Assembly: GCF_025698545.1 (NCBI RefSeq)
Contig: NC_068569.1
Location: 1,240,001-1,304,000 of the forward strand
DNA from: Gossypium raimondii
Lineage: Eukaryota > Streptophyta > Magnoliopsida > Malvales > Malvaceae
Length of the DNA stretch: 64,000 nt
Reading direction: 5' to 3'
Shown here: positions 37,501-49,743 of the stretch, piece after piece
How the letters are laid out: every line of letters begins with the position of its first letter
Position numbering within the stretch: position 1 is the first letter of the stretch
Position numbers and translations under genes: made by a program
The notes under the pieces: generated by a model
What the model was told of the DNA's origin: nothing
What the model saw: the letters and a program-made list of their open reading frames with translations, nothing else
The model's database searches: none

Positions 37501-39427
37501 TAAAAGAAGTTGACCTTTTTTCTGGGTTTCTGGTAAGAAAGGTCAAGAAAGTGCATTTGAGAAACGAGAACATTGAAAGCAAGATTTAAGCTTTTAACAA
37601 AACGTGGGGTGAGGACTGAGGAGTATGTTTCAATCATGGAAGGCAACTAGGCCAAACTTGGGGTTGTCAGTTTGTGGAGACAAGAAAGACACATCAAGAT
37701 CTCGAGAGTTTTATTACCCATCTCTTTCTCAATTCTCTTACATTGCCTTAATTGTTACTATTATTTACTGTCCACACCACACATGGGAGATAGCAGAGGT
37801 TTACCTCCTAGAATCTCTCTTCCCCCAAAAAAATTGCTCCGCAATAAGTGGATATTAGAAGCTTTTTGCTTTTGTAAAAGATTCAGGCACAAATGGACAC
37901 AATTTCACCTTTTATGGAGACTGAAAAGGGATACCTGAAATGTCCCCAAGTCAGTGTGGGCACACCATGGCAAAGCAGGGGGGGGGGGTGAAAAGAAAAG
38001 AAATTAGTTCATGAATTGTCGCTACGTTATAATAATGTCTCATGTGTCAGAGCAATGGTAGCGATATTTCTGATTTGAGCAGGAATGAGTTATTGCACAA
38101 GAAACCGATACTCATTTTGCATTATAGGTAAAGGGATCTTAATTTTCTTTTCTTGTGTTACATTAATCCAGCAAAAGCCATGTTTTATATGTGATTAATG
38201 AAGGTAAAAATACCATAGACGTCACTTTATCAAGAGTTAATATAAAGTTTATTCTTTTTACTTAAAAAAATAAGTAATTTAATTCATATATGTTACATTA
38301 AAAAGTTAATTGGTTATTTTTATTAAAATTTCATCTATTTTTACGGTTAAAATTGATGTGGTTGATGAAATAACTAGACAATTACACGTGATGTGTCACA
38401 TATACCTCATGTTAATATACAAGATTGGTTTTAAATAGTATAAATGAACAAAATTTTTAATGAAAAGATCAAATTACTCATTAATCTAATGTACTAATTT
38501 ACTCATTTTTTTTCGTAAAAGAGCTCAAATGCATTCCAACTAATAATATAAGAATCCTATATTATTAATGTAGATACCAAACAATATTGATGTGGACCTG
38601 TGGTTGACCATAATATTAGCTCTGACTAATCCCTTTTCCTTACCTCTTGATTAAAAAAATAGATCAAACATTTTAAATTCTATTTTTGAAATCATGATTT
38701 ATTTAATAAAGCAAACAAAAATCTAATTAGGTTTTTGATGAAATGATTTTATTTTCCTTGCATTTCTAAAAATCTAATTATTTTAAACACACTTTTTATG
38801 GCATTTCAATTTATTAAAACCGTATCTTTTATATACTTTTTCCGCTTTTTTCAAAACAAATATTTTCACAACAATCTTAATCTTTAGGGAGAAGAAACAT
38901 ATGCTAAAGGGCATATATCAAAATGTACGAGGCTCTTCCATTATGGGGTTTGGGATAGGTCAGATGTACGCACCTTATCCTTTTGCAAAGAAGCTTTTTA
39001 CTACAACTCGAATCATAGTGGAGCAATGTCGTTGCACAAAGGAATAACCATTGATAACTACCCAAAGCAACCAAGTATCCATAGCAAGTATTAGTTGCAG
39101 GAATTTTGGTGAAATCAAAATTTGGCAACTTCAAAATTTCTTTATGAAAAGTTTTATATATATATATATATAGAAGAAACTACTGTTCTTTATAATCAAC
39201 CATTTTCTGTGTTGGGTGACATTGAAAAGCAAAAGAGACCCTGTTCCTCTTATACGCCTAAATGCTTGCCTATTTGTGCAGGGAGCTTTGACCACGGAAG
39301 ATATTCATGTGCGCTCTACACTATTTATCTTTGAATCAAAATTTTGTAGAAGAAAAGGATAATAGTAATTAGCCATTAATATTATTATTTACCTCCAGTA
39401 TGAGGCTCTCAAGCAGCGGCCATGTGT
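34512..39427. other. Gene-free intergenic region
   Basis: No protein gene was seen in 4.9 kb. It holds the upstream region of MIR171, a CT/T-rich tract near 35910-35950, a run of G near 37978-37988, and a dispersed AT-rich repeat fragment at 38220-38560. Overlapping short frames near 35717-36036 and 37625-37938 are low-complexity or have no motif. The right end is the probable 3' flank of the transporter gene. Confidence 0.4.
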
Positions 39428-42400
39428 CTATTTTCCTTTGAGTTTACAGTAGGCGTACAAACATGATCCCAAAAACCCAAGAGATTGGCCGAGTACATTC
39501 ATCTAAAAGCAAGAAACGGGAAAGTATCCCAGGTTATTACGGGTCCTGCAAAGATAAACTTCGACAAGGAAAAGGAGCCCATACTCACCAAATCAAATGG
39601 AAGCCCACCAAACAGTAGCCATCCCAATCCAATAGTGAAAAGATCCTACCACAGTACAATTAGCTATTAGGCGTCACCAACATGCAAGGGAACAAATTAA
39701 ATGAGAGGCTGAGAAAAAGCATCTATTGGACCAGTAGGACATTTTGAAGGCATGATACAGACCAAATAAAACCATTATTTCACATGGAAAAACATTTGAA
39801 CCCCAAGTTTATCTCCATCAACCCCACCCCTTCGACCCTTCCCCTATTCTATAGAACTCTGACCTCTTTTAGTCTTTTGTAAAAAAAAGGAAAAGCAAAA
39901 TTGTTGCCATGCAAAATTGTTAAACCGTAAGAGTTGAAGAAACACTCTTTTTCCTACTGTGAGATGACTTTTATGGACATAAAAATCTTGATTAGTGAAC
40001 TTTATGGACATTCAAGAAACTTAAGCCCAGACAATTCATTACTGCAGCTTAAAGTTGGTTTAGACAGACAACTAAAAATTCCAGGCACAGTGATCCAGTG
40101 ATCTCCGGAATGATTCACCTCATTTGAGTCTTCTTTCAACTCCCCTCCCAAAAACACTTCTTCCCGTCCAAACATAATAAAAGATTCCTTTTAGTGACAA
40201 AACATCAAAGCCAATGACAAATATGTCCAAAGCAGAACAAGTGATCACACCTTCAAATTGCCACATATTGTCTGTGTCAAAGCTGAATTGAGTGTTGTAT
40301 TCAAGAATACATAATAATTTATTAGGAAAGCCATGATACAAGAGAGAAGCATCACAACCTGCACAACGTTAAAATGATTAACATGTAAAAGAGTTTAAAT
40401 GCTATAAAGTTTTTCTAATCTCATGTCATGATATCATTAGGGTCGGTATAATCTTGGCTTAACTTTAGAGAAGCTAAGAAATTTTGCCCAAATGAGTTAA
40501 CAAAAGAAAGGAATTTGAAGGATAACAATTAAGAAAAACTTTGTTGCCAGGGAAAGCAATAAAAGAAAGACTGCATGACAAGCAAGATTGGTAATCGCCA
40601 TCAACAAAAAGAAATTGACTGCATTAGCAAAACCAAACAATATTATAGCTGCAAACTGAGCAGAAGTATTAATGGATAGATTTGCAAAATAGCTAACAAT
40701 GAATGCACTGAAGTATTAATGGATAGATCTGCAAAATAGCTAACAATGAATGCACTTACTTTCTCAACAACATCATGAGTAAAAGGAATTTAAACAGAGA
40801 AGGAGATATATTATTTTGTAAAAAGGAAGCACCTGAAACCCACTAGAATATAAATAAGGGAAGCTCATCAACGCTTCAAGGTCACCTTTGAATGATGTCC
40901 AAAATAACAAGATTGGTGCACAAATTATTCCTTCAAGAATCAACCAAAATTTTTTAGAAGTTCAGATAAAGCCTAATTGTAGTTTTTTATATAGATAAGG
41001 ATATAAGAAAATTCTATTAGTTCTTTTATTTTACCATTGCACCACATAAGGCCAAAGCTAGTGAGGCCACTGGATTTACCTGAAAAGTTAGGAAATGCTC
41101 TCAAATAACTAGAAAGAAATTATCATTCCGTGAGAGACGAAGAGACAAAAATGGCTTAGTACCAATATGAGCGATGGAAGCAAGATATACTGCAGAGCAG
41201 ATGTTTGCCATAAAAACAATGGAATAGCTATAGGCATCAAATGACAAGTCGCGAGCTCCAGCAACAAATGCACCAATTATAATTATCCCTACACTGATGA
41301 AATCTTTGGATTAGTCCATTAGAAAGTTATTAGTCACGCCTTGAACATTCAGATACTGATGCATAAAAGATAACATTTCATATATATAATTGCAGAACAT
41401 GAAAACTATAGCTATCAATTATCAAACTTTCTATTGCAAGTGACACCCTGTTTTGTTTTCAGGCTTAAAATAATTTTTGCACCTCAAGCAAACTTGCCCA
41501 GTTGTCTAAACTTAAATCTTCCCATCAACCACATATTCAAAAGTGAAAATTCAAATGTGTGCAACACAAGAGAGCTCAAAATGGAAGGAGTGCTCTGAGC
41601 TTTGTGAATATGAAACCAATGCATTCTTTTTTATGATACAGAACTCTTTTTTTTTTCTTTTGGGGGGTTGGGGGTCTTTGATGGTGCTTGAGCTATGCTC
41701 AGGCACCAAGGTTAGCTGATGCTCATGGTGCTATGATGAAGAAATTTTAAGACATCCCAGCTGTCTAGACTTAACTCTTCTGATCAACCGCAGAATTCAA
41801 AAGTAAAACTTCAGACATGAGAGCTCAAAATGTCAGGAATGTTGTAAATATAAAAGCAATGAGTTCTTGTTTATGATGCAGAAATCTAAGAAATCTCAGT
41901 TCTCTAAGCAACCACAATATTCAATGAAACTTCATATGTGGGCAAGACATGAGAGCTTAAAGTGGCAGGAACCATTTGAATTTTGTAAATGTAAAAGCAT
42001 TCTTATTTATGATGTAGGAGGTGCACGTACCACATAAACCAAATGCACATGCATGCAGATGCCTTAAATACAATGCATGACTGAATTGTTAGACGAATAG
42101 CATATAGAAGGGCTCCGTACCTGCCAATGACATATGATGAGTGTTTCCGTCCTGTCAAAAGATACTCCACAATCATGGTAAAAGCCACAGTAGTCCGCCT
42201 TAAAGTGGTGTACATAGGAACATTTATGCCACGAACGGATTCCATGGTGATTAACTTTAACCAGACAAGCAAGTAAAGGGAACGATTAGGAGAAAGATTA
42301 AAACTTCACCAAGCACGCATAAAGTGAATATCATACCATGTATAGCAAGTATGAAACTGCCAGAGGGAGGGTATGAACTAGTGTCCTCAATGGTATTAAG

Positions 42401-45353
42401 GTGATTGGGTTGCTTGTAACACTCTGTGGCTCCCCCTCTGAGAAAGAGATGATCTTCCAGCGTTTCATGGCATAGAGAAATGCACAAGAAGATAGCATCT
42501 AAATACACATAAAAGCAACTTCATTTATAAACTACTAAGATAAGGAAAAAATTTAATGTGTTGTGGTTCAATTGTCAAACTCCAAAAGTCAAACAGGGTG
42601 CAATGACTGAAGTCTAAATAAGATGAAAGAAATTAAATAGAAATTTGCGATACTGAATTTCTTAAATATGATAGTAATTGATCTGTTAACTGTCAAGAGA
42701 TAATAAAACAACCAAAATACATGTAAAGCCTAATTGTTGACATCAATAGTATGCCCATGTTTTCTTAGGAGAGGAATAAAAGGAGAGGGGGTTGTACAAG
42801 GAAGGTGATTTGATCTTTCTCAAGCTCTTTTTCAACCATACAAAATTATAAGGAAAAGACACTACTAGTGTAAATCCATGATCCTTTACCTCGATGTATA
42901 TCATTGATTTTTTCAAAAACTTCAACAGTTACTGCAGTTTGCTGATGGGTTGATCTAGTATCTTTTAATAGAGGATCGTTATCAATTAATTGGCAACTAT
43001 GTTACCTGATTCTTCATTTCTCTACAGTACCCATGTCTAGCATCTGTGTCCAACTTATATTCGGAAATGGATATAGGGTATGATTCTTCAAATACAAGGG
43101 AAAACTTTAAAAAAGTTAAACATGCATGCTGGACACATACCTATATCAGATACTCTTCCAAGTCTAGGTAACATAGATTGGCAAAGTAATTTCAAGTAGC
43201 AAAGCTTTTCCCCGCTCTTTAAAACCTTTCAGTAGTGTCATGGGTATTTGAACCTTTATGTTATAGCACAAATGAAGAGTTTCTCTAGATATCATAGCAG
43301 GCTAAGCACTTTAAAGACCAGATCAGGATGCACATGCTGTGGAAGTAAAGGTAATGCAGAAAATGACAAACTTGCAGTAAACAGTGCCCAATAACTTAAA
43401 ATTGGACAGAAAATGATATTTACATTACTGAAAAACTATAAGGGAGAGGAAATGTCAAATTGGACAATAACTTCCTGATACAGATAGAAAACGGAAATTT
43501 TAAGTGCGAGAGCTTCAACTTTTAGAATCTACTTAGGATTGAAATTGTCATCAATCAGTTCTTTGATCCATATCACTTGTTCTGCTCTGTTCATGAAACA
43601 TCTTGGGAATATATTCAACTATATATGAAGGGAAGTTTAGCTGCTAGCAATTGTTTATGAAGAAAATTGTCACTGAAGATCTTAAAAAGGAAGATATGCT
43701 ATAAGTCTTTCAACTGTTGGAACATTTAACTATTCTGCCGAGTATACTTAGGCTAGCTCAGGAAACCAACTTAGTAAGTGATCTACCTGGAAAAGTGTGA
43801 TCACATTTACATATGGAAAGCTGTAAGAAGAAAGGGCTGCTTTGTTGAACAGAACCAAGAGAACTGTGGAGAGAAAAGAAAAGCATAAACGGAAAAGATA
43901 AATTAGTAGTGTTCATGGAAAAACACTAATTAATCAAAAACGGTAACTGCAGAGGCTGAAGGTGATTCAATAAATAACTAGAACCATTTATTTCTATTAC
44001 CCTTGTGTCAAAATTACACATAAAGCCAAAAATCCTGTAGCTTACAAAAAGCACAAACAGATAAGCAAATGGATTCTTATAAATGGAGATAAATGAAGCG
44101 GCAATTATGGTCTCCCTCTCTTTTCTAGTTCATGAAGGAATCCTCTTCAATTACATAAAGACTAATTAAGAAGAACAAAGAATTCAAGACATTATGATCA
44201 GACGTAGAGAGAAATAAAGAGATAATAGAATAACAATACCACTTCCAATATAAGTGATTTTTACAAACTTCATTCAAATAAAACAAACCAAACATGGCAA
44301 GACTTTCTCAATACTACGGCAAAATTTCCACTAGAACTTTTGTCAGATTGTTACAACCTCGGTAACTCTCTTGAATAGCAGAAACTATTATATAGACCCT
44401 TTCCACCATGCAAGCTACACGTCGAAGCAATTGAATTAATACACATAAGATATTTTTCTGTCATACTTACGAGGGGATACAAATCTCGAAACTATCTACA
44501 GTTTATTTTTTGTCACGTTCAATAACGGAAAAAAAAAGAAAAAAGAAGATGACAAATCTTTCTACAAGCTAAAAGTATAGAATGAAAAGAATCTATGTAT
44601 TAATCTGATTGGTGGCCTCCGTTAATATAGATTCAAGCTCAACACACAAATAGACAGTTATTCTACTCTATAATTCCTTCTTCCAAGTAGATAGCTCATT
44701 TGCAAAATCTTTGTAGGAAAACTCACAATTCTCCAATACATAGAATAGAGGGTACAACTTCATTTCAAGAACATTTATTTCATTCGATATATTATTATAT
44801 AACACGATTTTAACCAAAAACTGTTTATAAAATTAGTTCTAGTTTAGTATTATCATTCTATACAAGTTTTCGTGAAATTTAAAAACTGTTTATAAATTTT
44901 GTAACGTGTCCATTTAACTCGATATGTTGAGCTCATGATTCAAAAATTCTGTTGACTTGTTTACATTCAACTGTAAGCTAGTGAGATTTTAAATTCCACG
45001 GTAGAATGATGATTTATTTGTTGTATTCAAAAACTCTATAACCAAACAAGTGATGAGAAAAAAAATAACAATGAAACCACCTACGTATGCTAACAAATTA
45101 AATTAACGAACATGAACTAGAGAAGGGAAAAAGGGCTTGAAAAAAGAAAGAGAATCTTCATAGGTGAAAACGCGAACAATCAAACAGGAAAAAAAATGAA
45201 GAGGTTTAAAATTTAGAGACCTGCACTGCACATGTAGCCAAGGGCAGCGTGCGCTCCTCTTCTTTTCCCGGGCAAGACAACGGCGGTTTCACGTCGGAGT
45301 TCAATTTTGGAGGGATCAGTTAGTGGCAAACCTTCTTGCTTAATGGAAGTCAT
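39428..45353 (-). CDS. Nucleotide-sugar transporter, UGNT1-like (UDP-GlcNAc type)
   Basis: Ten coding exons on the minus strand: 45353-45221, 43863-43787, 42498-42337, 42254-42121, 41293-41163, 41079-41035, 40930-40833, 40358-40251, 39645-39589 and 39502-39428. They total 1020 nt and encode 339 aa. All junctions are GT..AG. It is a multi-pass membrane protein of the NST/TPT superfamily. Recognisable blocks are VLLVLFNKAALSSYSFPYVN, LRTLVHTLPLAVSYLLYM, RGINVPMYTTLRRTTVAFTM, FLNTTLNSALTQTICGNLK and DLFTIGLGWLLFGGLPFDL. This is the group that includes Arabidopsis UGNT1, a Golgi UDP-N-acetylglucosamine transporter feeding N-glycan and sphingolipid glycosylation. That assignment is from remembered similarity. 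An upstream in-frame ATG at 45428 would add 25 residues. I chose 45353 because its context has G at -3 and the start is close to the family N-terminus (GLPLTDPSK). Confidence 0.93.
40663..40756. repeat. 47-bp tandem duplication in a transporter intron
   Basis: Two adjacent 47-bp copies (40663-40709 and 40710-40756) begin GAAGTATTAATGGATAGAT and differ at one base. They lie in the intron between exons 7 and 8. The near identity suggests a recent duplication. No function is implied. Confidence 0.9.
41497..42018. repeat. Three decayed repeat copies in a transporter intron
   Basis: Three related segments of about 130-150 bp lie at about 41497-41646, 41757-41884 and 41887-42018. Each contains 'tctaa..tctt..aaccac..attca..aagt', then 'gagagctcaaaatg', then 'tttatgatgcag'. 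A spacer between the first two holds a T-run, a G-rich stretch and a small hairpin (GGTGCTTGAGC / GCTCAGGCACC). All are in the intron between exons 4 and 5 and are non-coding. Confidence 0.7.
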
Positions 45354-45428
45354 GGCCGAATTTTCGAATTCGCTTTCTGTTCGAGAAATGGAATGAGGGA
45401 AGAGAAGATTCAGAGTGACAGCAAGCAT

Positions 45429-47464
45429 GAGAAGAAGAGTGTCCTCTTAGTGGAGCGAAAAGCGAAAACCATAAAAAGGGACTTTTGAGTGGGCAGAGCC
45501 CGAGAATGTGTTGGACTGAGGGTCCACATTAAGTTAATCCCCCGGTCCCACCCAAAGATATAGATTTTGCTATTAAATGTTCTTTACTTTATTTTATAAA
45601 AAATATTAAATAATATTTTTTATTTACTTTACTTTCATAAGAGTGTATGATTGTAATTCTTAATTTTTAATTTATAAGTTTTAATCATATCTGATTTTTT
45701 TACATTATATCTAGAATTTATAATTCTTCTTCAACCCATAAATAAAAATATTTCAGTATACTAAAACTCAAATATTTCGCATTAACAATAATAATCATGT
45801 CAATCGTGGTAACGCTCAATCAAGATAACTCGTATTTTTAATGTATTGGTAAATGAAATTAATATTATATGTAATAATATTTAAAATAATATTAAAGACT
45901 TATTATGAAAAAATCTATAAATAAATATTCTATTTATGAAAAGAAGGTAATTTTTTTGGGGAAAAAAACCAAAAACAAACAAGGAATGTGATGATTGATG
46001 TCACAATATTTGTTTGGATCTGCGCTGTGCTTTCCTTACCTGTCAACTTTCCATATTTTTAAATGTTCATTGGCCAACTATGGATACAGCATTTCCTTTT
46101 TAATGGTTGGGACTCGGATGATAATTAAAGAAATTTTAGATTTAGATTTAGATTTTAAATTTATTTTGATTATGCGATTTAAATAAATAATTGGGTAAAT
46201 TTTATTTATGATGACAATATATGATAATTGCATATGGAGTAAGTTTAATTGTAACGCATTTCTCGGTTGTATTTCTTTAATTGCTGGGATATGAATATTG
46301 AACGTTGGATTTCTTCTAGTATTACCAAGTTGGTAAAATGATTTAATAATAATTGCACTTTAACAGAATATATCTGACTCAAAAGGTTACCATATTGAAA
46401 CTTTTTCAAATCAAATTTAACATTGTCTTAAACATTAAAAGAAAAGTGTTTGTATTAAAAGATAACTATTTTGGTATTTGTGTGGTATAATTATATTTGT
46501 CATGTATATAATATTTTAATTTTATTTAAATAATATATACTAATATTTATTAAATATAAATTAAACAGTTGAATTTTGAATAACATTCATCTATTCATTC
46601 GTTAAAAGTTATCTGAATAATTGTTTATATAATATCAATTTATATTTATATTTTATTTAAGTTTTGTATATATTTAGTATAAATTTACGTATCATTAGAC
46701 TAACAACTATCAGTTATTGATAACTACTCTAATAATTACTGTTAATTATGGTTGTTATTCAGTAGTTATTTTGTTTTATCAATTCACGTTTGTTTGTACA
46801 TAAATACAATAGTTGTATTTTCATAATGAATAATATAGTTTTCCTTCATTTTCTTTCAGTTTCTCAATTATCAAACACTGATTTTCTTCTGTTAAATGGT
46901 TGTTGATCATATAGTTTATAAAAACATTTTGGATAAAATCTCACTAAAGTCGGATAAGAAGAAAAATTTAGGACTTTAGGGTAGAAGCTTGAAGTTTTAT
47001 TATGCGAGAAATTGGTATTTATTAGTGTAATGGTTCAATTAATTATTTATATATAATGATTGATTGTAAATTCTGTCTCGTTTTTCATCATTTTCTTACA
47101 ATAAATATTATATATAAAATCGATATTTAATGATTCAATTAAGATTTTATTAGCTTAACAGGTTTTTTTCCAGCTCAACAATCATTTTACTTTAAATTTG
47201 GAGAAGAATGAGTTTTCACGATAAGGTTTAAAAATTGGACATAGATGTCAATTTTGATCTTATAAATCATTACCAGTATCTTTAATAAGCCTTGCAATTC
47301 AAAAGTTACATGTGTTTTTTTTCTTTCAACTAGGAACTACTATGAATTATATATAAAATAAATTGTATCTAATTATTTAAATTTTAAAAAATCATCTAAA
47401 ATGTTTTTTTATTGTTGTACTTACGTGAAGATTTAATATTTTAAAATAATAATATTGTTATAAG
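45429..47464. other. Transporter upstream region and gene-free spacer
   Basis: The first 100 bp is the leader and proximal promoter of the minus-strand transporter gene. The rest is AT-rich with no gene. The 63-codon plus frame at 45995-46186 has no motif. Confidence 0.4.
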
Positions 47465-47680
47465 CAGAGGCGATTCTAGGGGGCTGGCATGACCCCGGCC
47501 CCCTAAAATGAAAAATTGTCATTTAAGCTCTTTAAATATTTTTAAAATTTTAAATTAGTAATGGAAAAAGTACATTTTGCCCCCTTAAATTATAAAAAAT
47601 TAATTTAATCATTTAAAAATTATAAAAATATAGACTATAAAAAATTAAAATTTCATTCCGCCCTACTAAAAATTTGTTCT
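47465..47680. repeat. MITE-like element, 'ggggc' family
   Basis: Starts CAGAGGCGATTCTAGGGGGC with a CCCCGGCCCCCTAAAAT edge and closes near TTTCATTCCGCCCT. The AT-rich body is shared with 47991-48216. It is non-coding and the ends are approximate. Confidence 0.55.
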
Positions 47681-47990
47681 AACTTCTAACTTGATTATAA
47701 GTTATAAATTTCGCCACCATCATTTTGTTAATCATAATCTCGTTAACAGTAGCATTTTGTTAAAATTTAAGTCTTGTGAATATGCTTACGTGCACACTTT
47801 GGAACTTCTACCATTTACTTTGCTAATGATTGATGTTAGTTGTCTCGCACATTGGATTTTGCCTAACCATGGCGTCTCTTAAGTGATCAACTAAAACATG
47901 ATTTATTTTGTACACATGTCAATACCCATGGCTAAGAGAGGGGGCTACCATCACATATAAATACTTACCATTAGTCTTGGGATGACCTTA

Positions 47991-48216
47991 GGTCTAGGTG
48001 TAGCTAGAGGGGCTCGTAGGTCCCAACCCCTTAAAATAATTTTTTATTTAATTTATTTAAAATTTTAAATTAATAAAAGTAAAATTGCACTTTAATTCAC
48101 TAAAAATGATAAAAAATTAATTTAATCATTAAAAAATTACAAATATATAAACTATTAAAATTATGAAATTACATTTTTACTATCTTAAAAATTACAATTT
48201 AATTTCGCCCTTGCTT
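47991..48216. repeat. MITE-like element, 'ggggc' family, second nearby copy
   Basis: Same layout as 47465-47680: a GC-rich edge with AGAGGGGCTCGTAGGTCCCA, the body 'taataaaagtaaaattgcacttt', and a closing TTTCGCCCTTGCTTAGG. The two copies are in the same orientation about 310 bp apart. Confidence 0.55.
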
Positions 48217-49743
48217 AGGTCTTTTCATCATACCTCATATGTAGTAAGAACACCACCTTTATCTATGACTCTCCACATATTTTCTATTTCATGAACCATC
48301 ACATTTTCATTCTTTACATATTTCTCTTGAAGATATAACACAAAAATAAAATGTTCTATATAATACTAAAAATTTTATCACACGCATTTGAATGTGGAAA
48401 CTAAATATTTAAGACACAAATGCTTGTTTAAAATAACATACAATAAACAATTGAAAATATAGTTTGAAACTAATTATATAATTGGTGTAGATAATAAATT
48501 GTGTACATTGAAACAAAAAATGTGTAAAATATATTAAAATGAAATATTGATTGAATGGTAAATTCTAGGCTTTAGTAATCCATTTTATGCGATTATGCAT
48601 CTTTTAACTAGGTTTTGTTAAAATGAAATGACTAAAATATTCTCAAATAATATAAATTTTTAATTATGGAATGACATTTTCGTAATTTCTTGACCGAATT
48701 GGTGACCGAATTGAGAATGATACCAACTCAGTTAATGGTTTAATAAATAAGTATAGATAAATTATTAATATATTAAAAAGTTCATAATATTTTAAATATA
48801 ATTATAATACAAATATATATACACTATTTTTCATCTAATTATTTGAATCTATATTTATACTATTTATTAAATATTTTACTAAGTTGGTGTGACCCTTAAA
48901 CCTTCTCGTTTAAAAATTTAAGAGAATATTATTTTACAATTAAAATAAATTATATTATTCAAGGTAATTTAATCTTTTACTTAAAAATCAATAAAATGTA
49001 TAGATAAAATTCAAACTCGAATTAATTGGATTAATAAAATTTTAATTTATAACTTATCTCAAGCTTTATTTTAATATTTTAATTTTTATTATACACACTT
49101 TATCATCTTAATTGATAGTATCTATATATAAATAATTTGATTGAGTTGATGTCACAAGTTGCTCGAAACACCGGCTCAAGATTGATGTCAACATTATGAT
49201 AATTTTTTTTTCATTTTAACATTGTACATATTTCATATGTTATAATTAATTAGTTTCACACCATACATTTAATTATTTATTATATATTATTTTTAAACAA
49301 TATTTATGTTTTAAATTTGTGATTTTCACATGTAATAGGATTTTTAGTATATATTAATATATTTATTTTAAATTTGTGATTTACGGGTTATCATTGTATA
49401 TAAAAAAGTAGAAAATATTGTAAAAAGTATAATATTTTACTCGTATATAGTGAGGAATTAAGGTAGATAAACAAAAACGGGAGGATGTAATCTAATTGCC
49501 TTCCTCTGAGAAACTATCCACGAGTCTCGTTCACGAGGGTCGCACCATGATTCCGCTTGCTACTCCTCCTCGCCTCCTCTCCCTCGTCCCTTCTCATTCC
49601 TTCCTTCGAAGTTCGAAGCTAAAAGATAATAGTAACAGTAATAAATTAAAAAATAAAACAGCTAAAAAACAAGGTTTATCCTTCCCTTAAAAATCACTAC
49701 TAAACGAGAGATAGAAAAAAAAAAAAAGAAAAATCCCTAAACG
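48217..49743. other. Spacer and leader of the TBC-domain gene
   Basis: AT-rich DNA up to about 49470, then a GC-richer, CT-rich leader. The leader contains an upstream ORF of 64 codons at 49496-49690 ending 53 bp before the TBC start codon. If the transcript starts upstream of 49496 this uORF could dampen translation. The transcription start is not known. Confidence 0.4.

Noticed and set aside
45354-45428. Upstream ATG extending the nucleotide-sugar transporter by 25 residues
   Set aside because: Weak start context compared with the ATG at 45353. It remains possible and the frame is open, so it is mentioned as an alternative.
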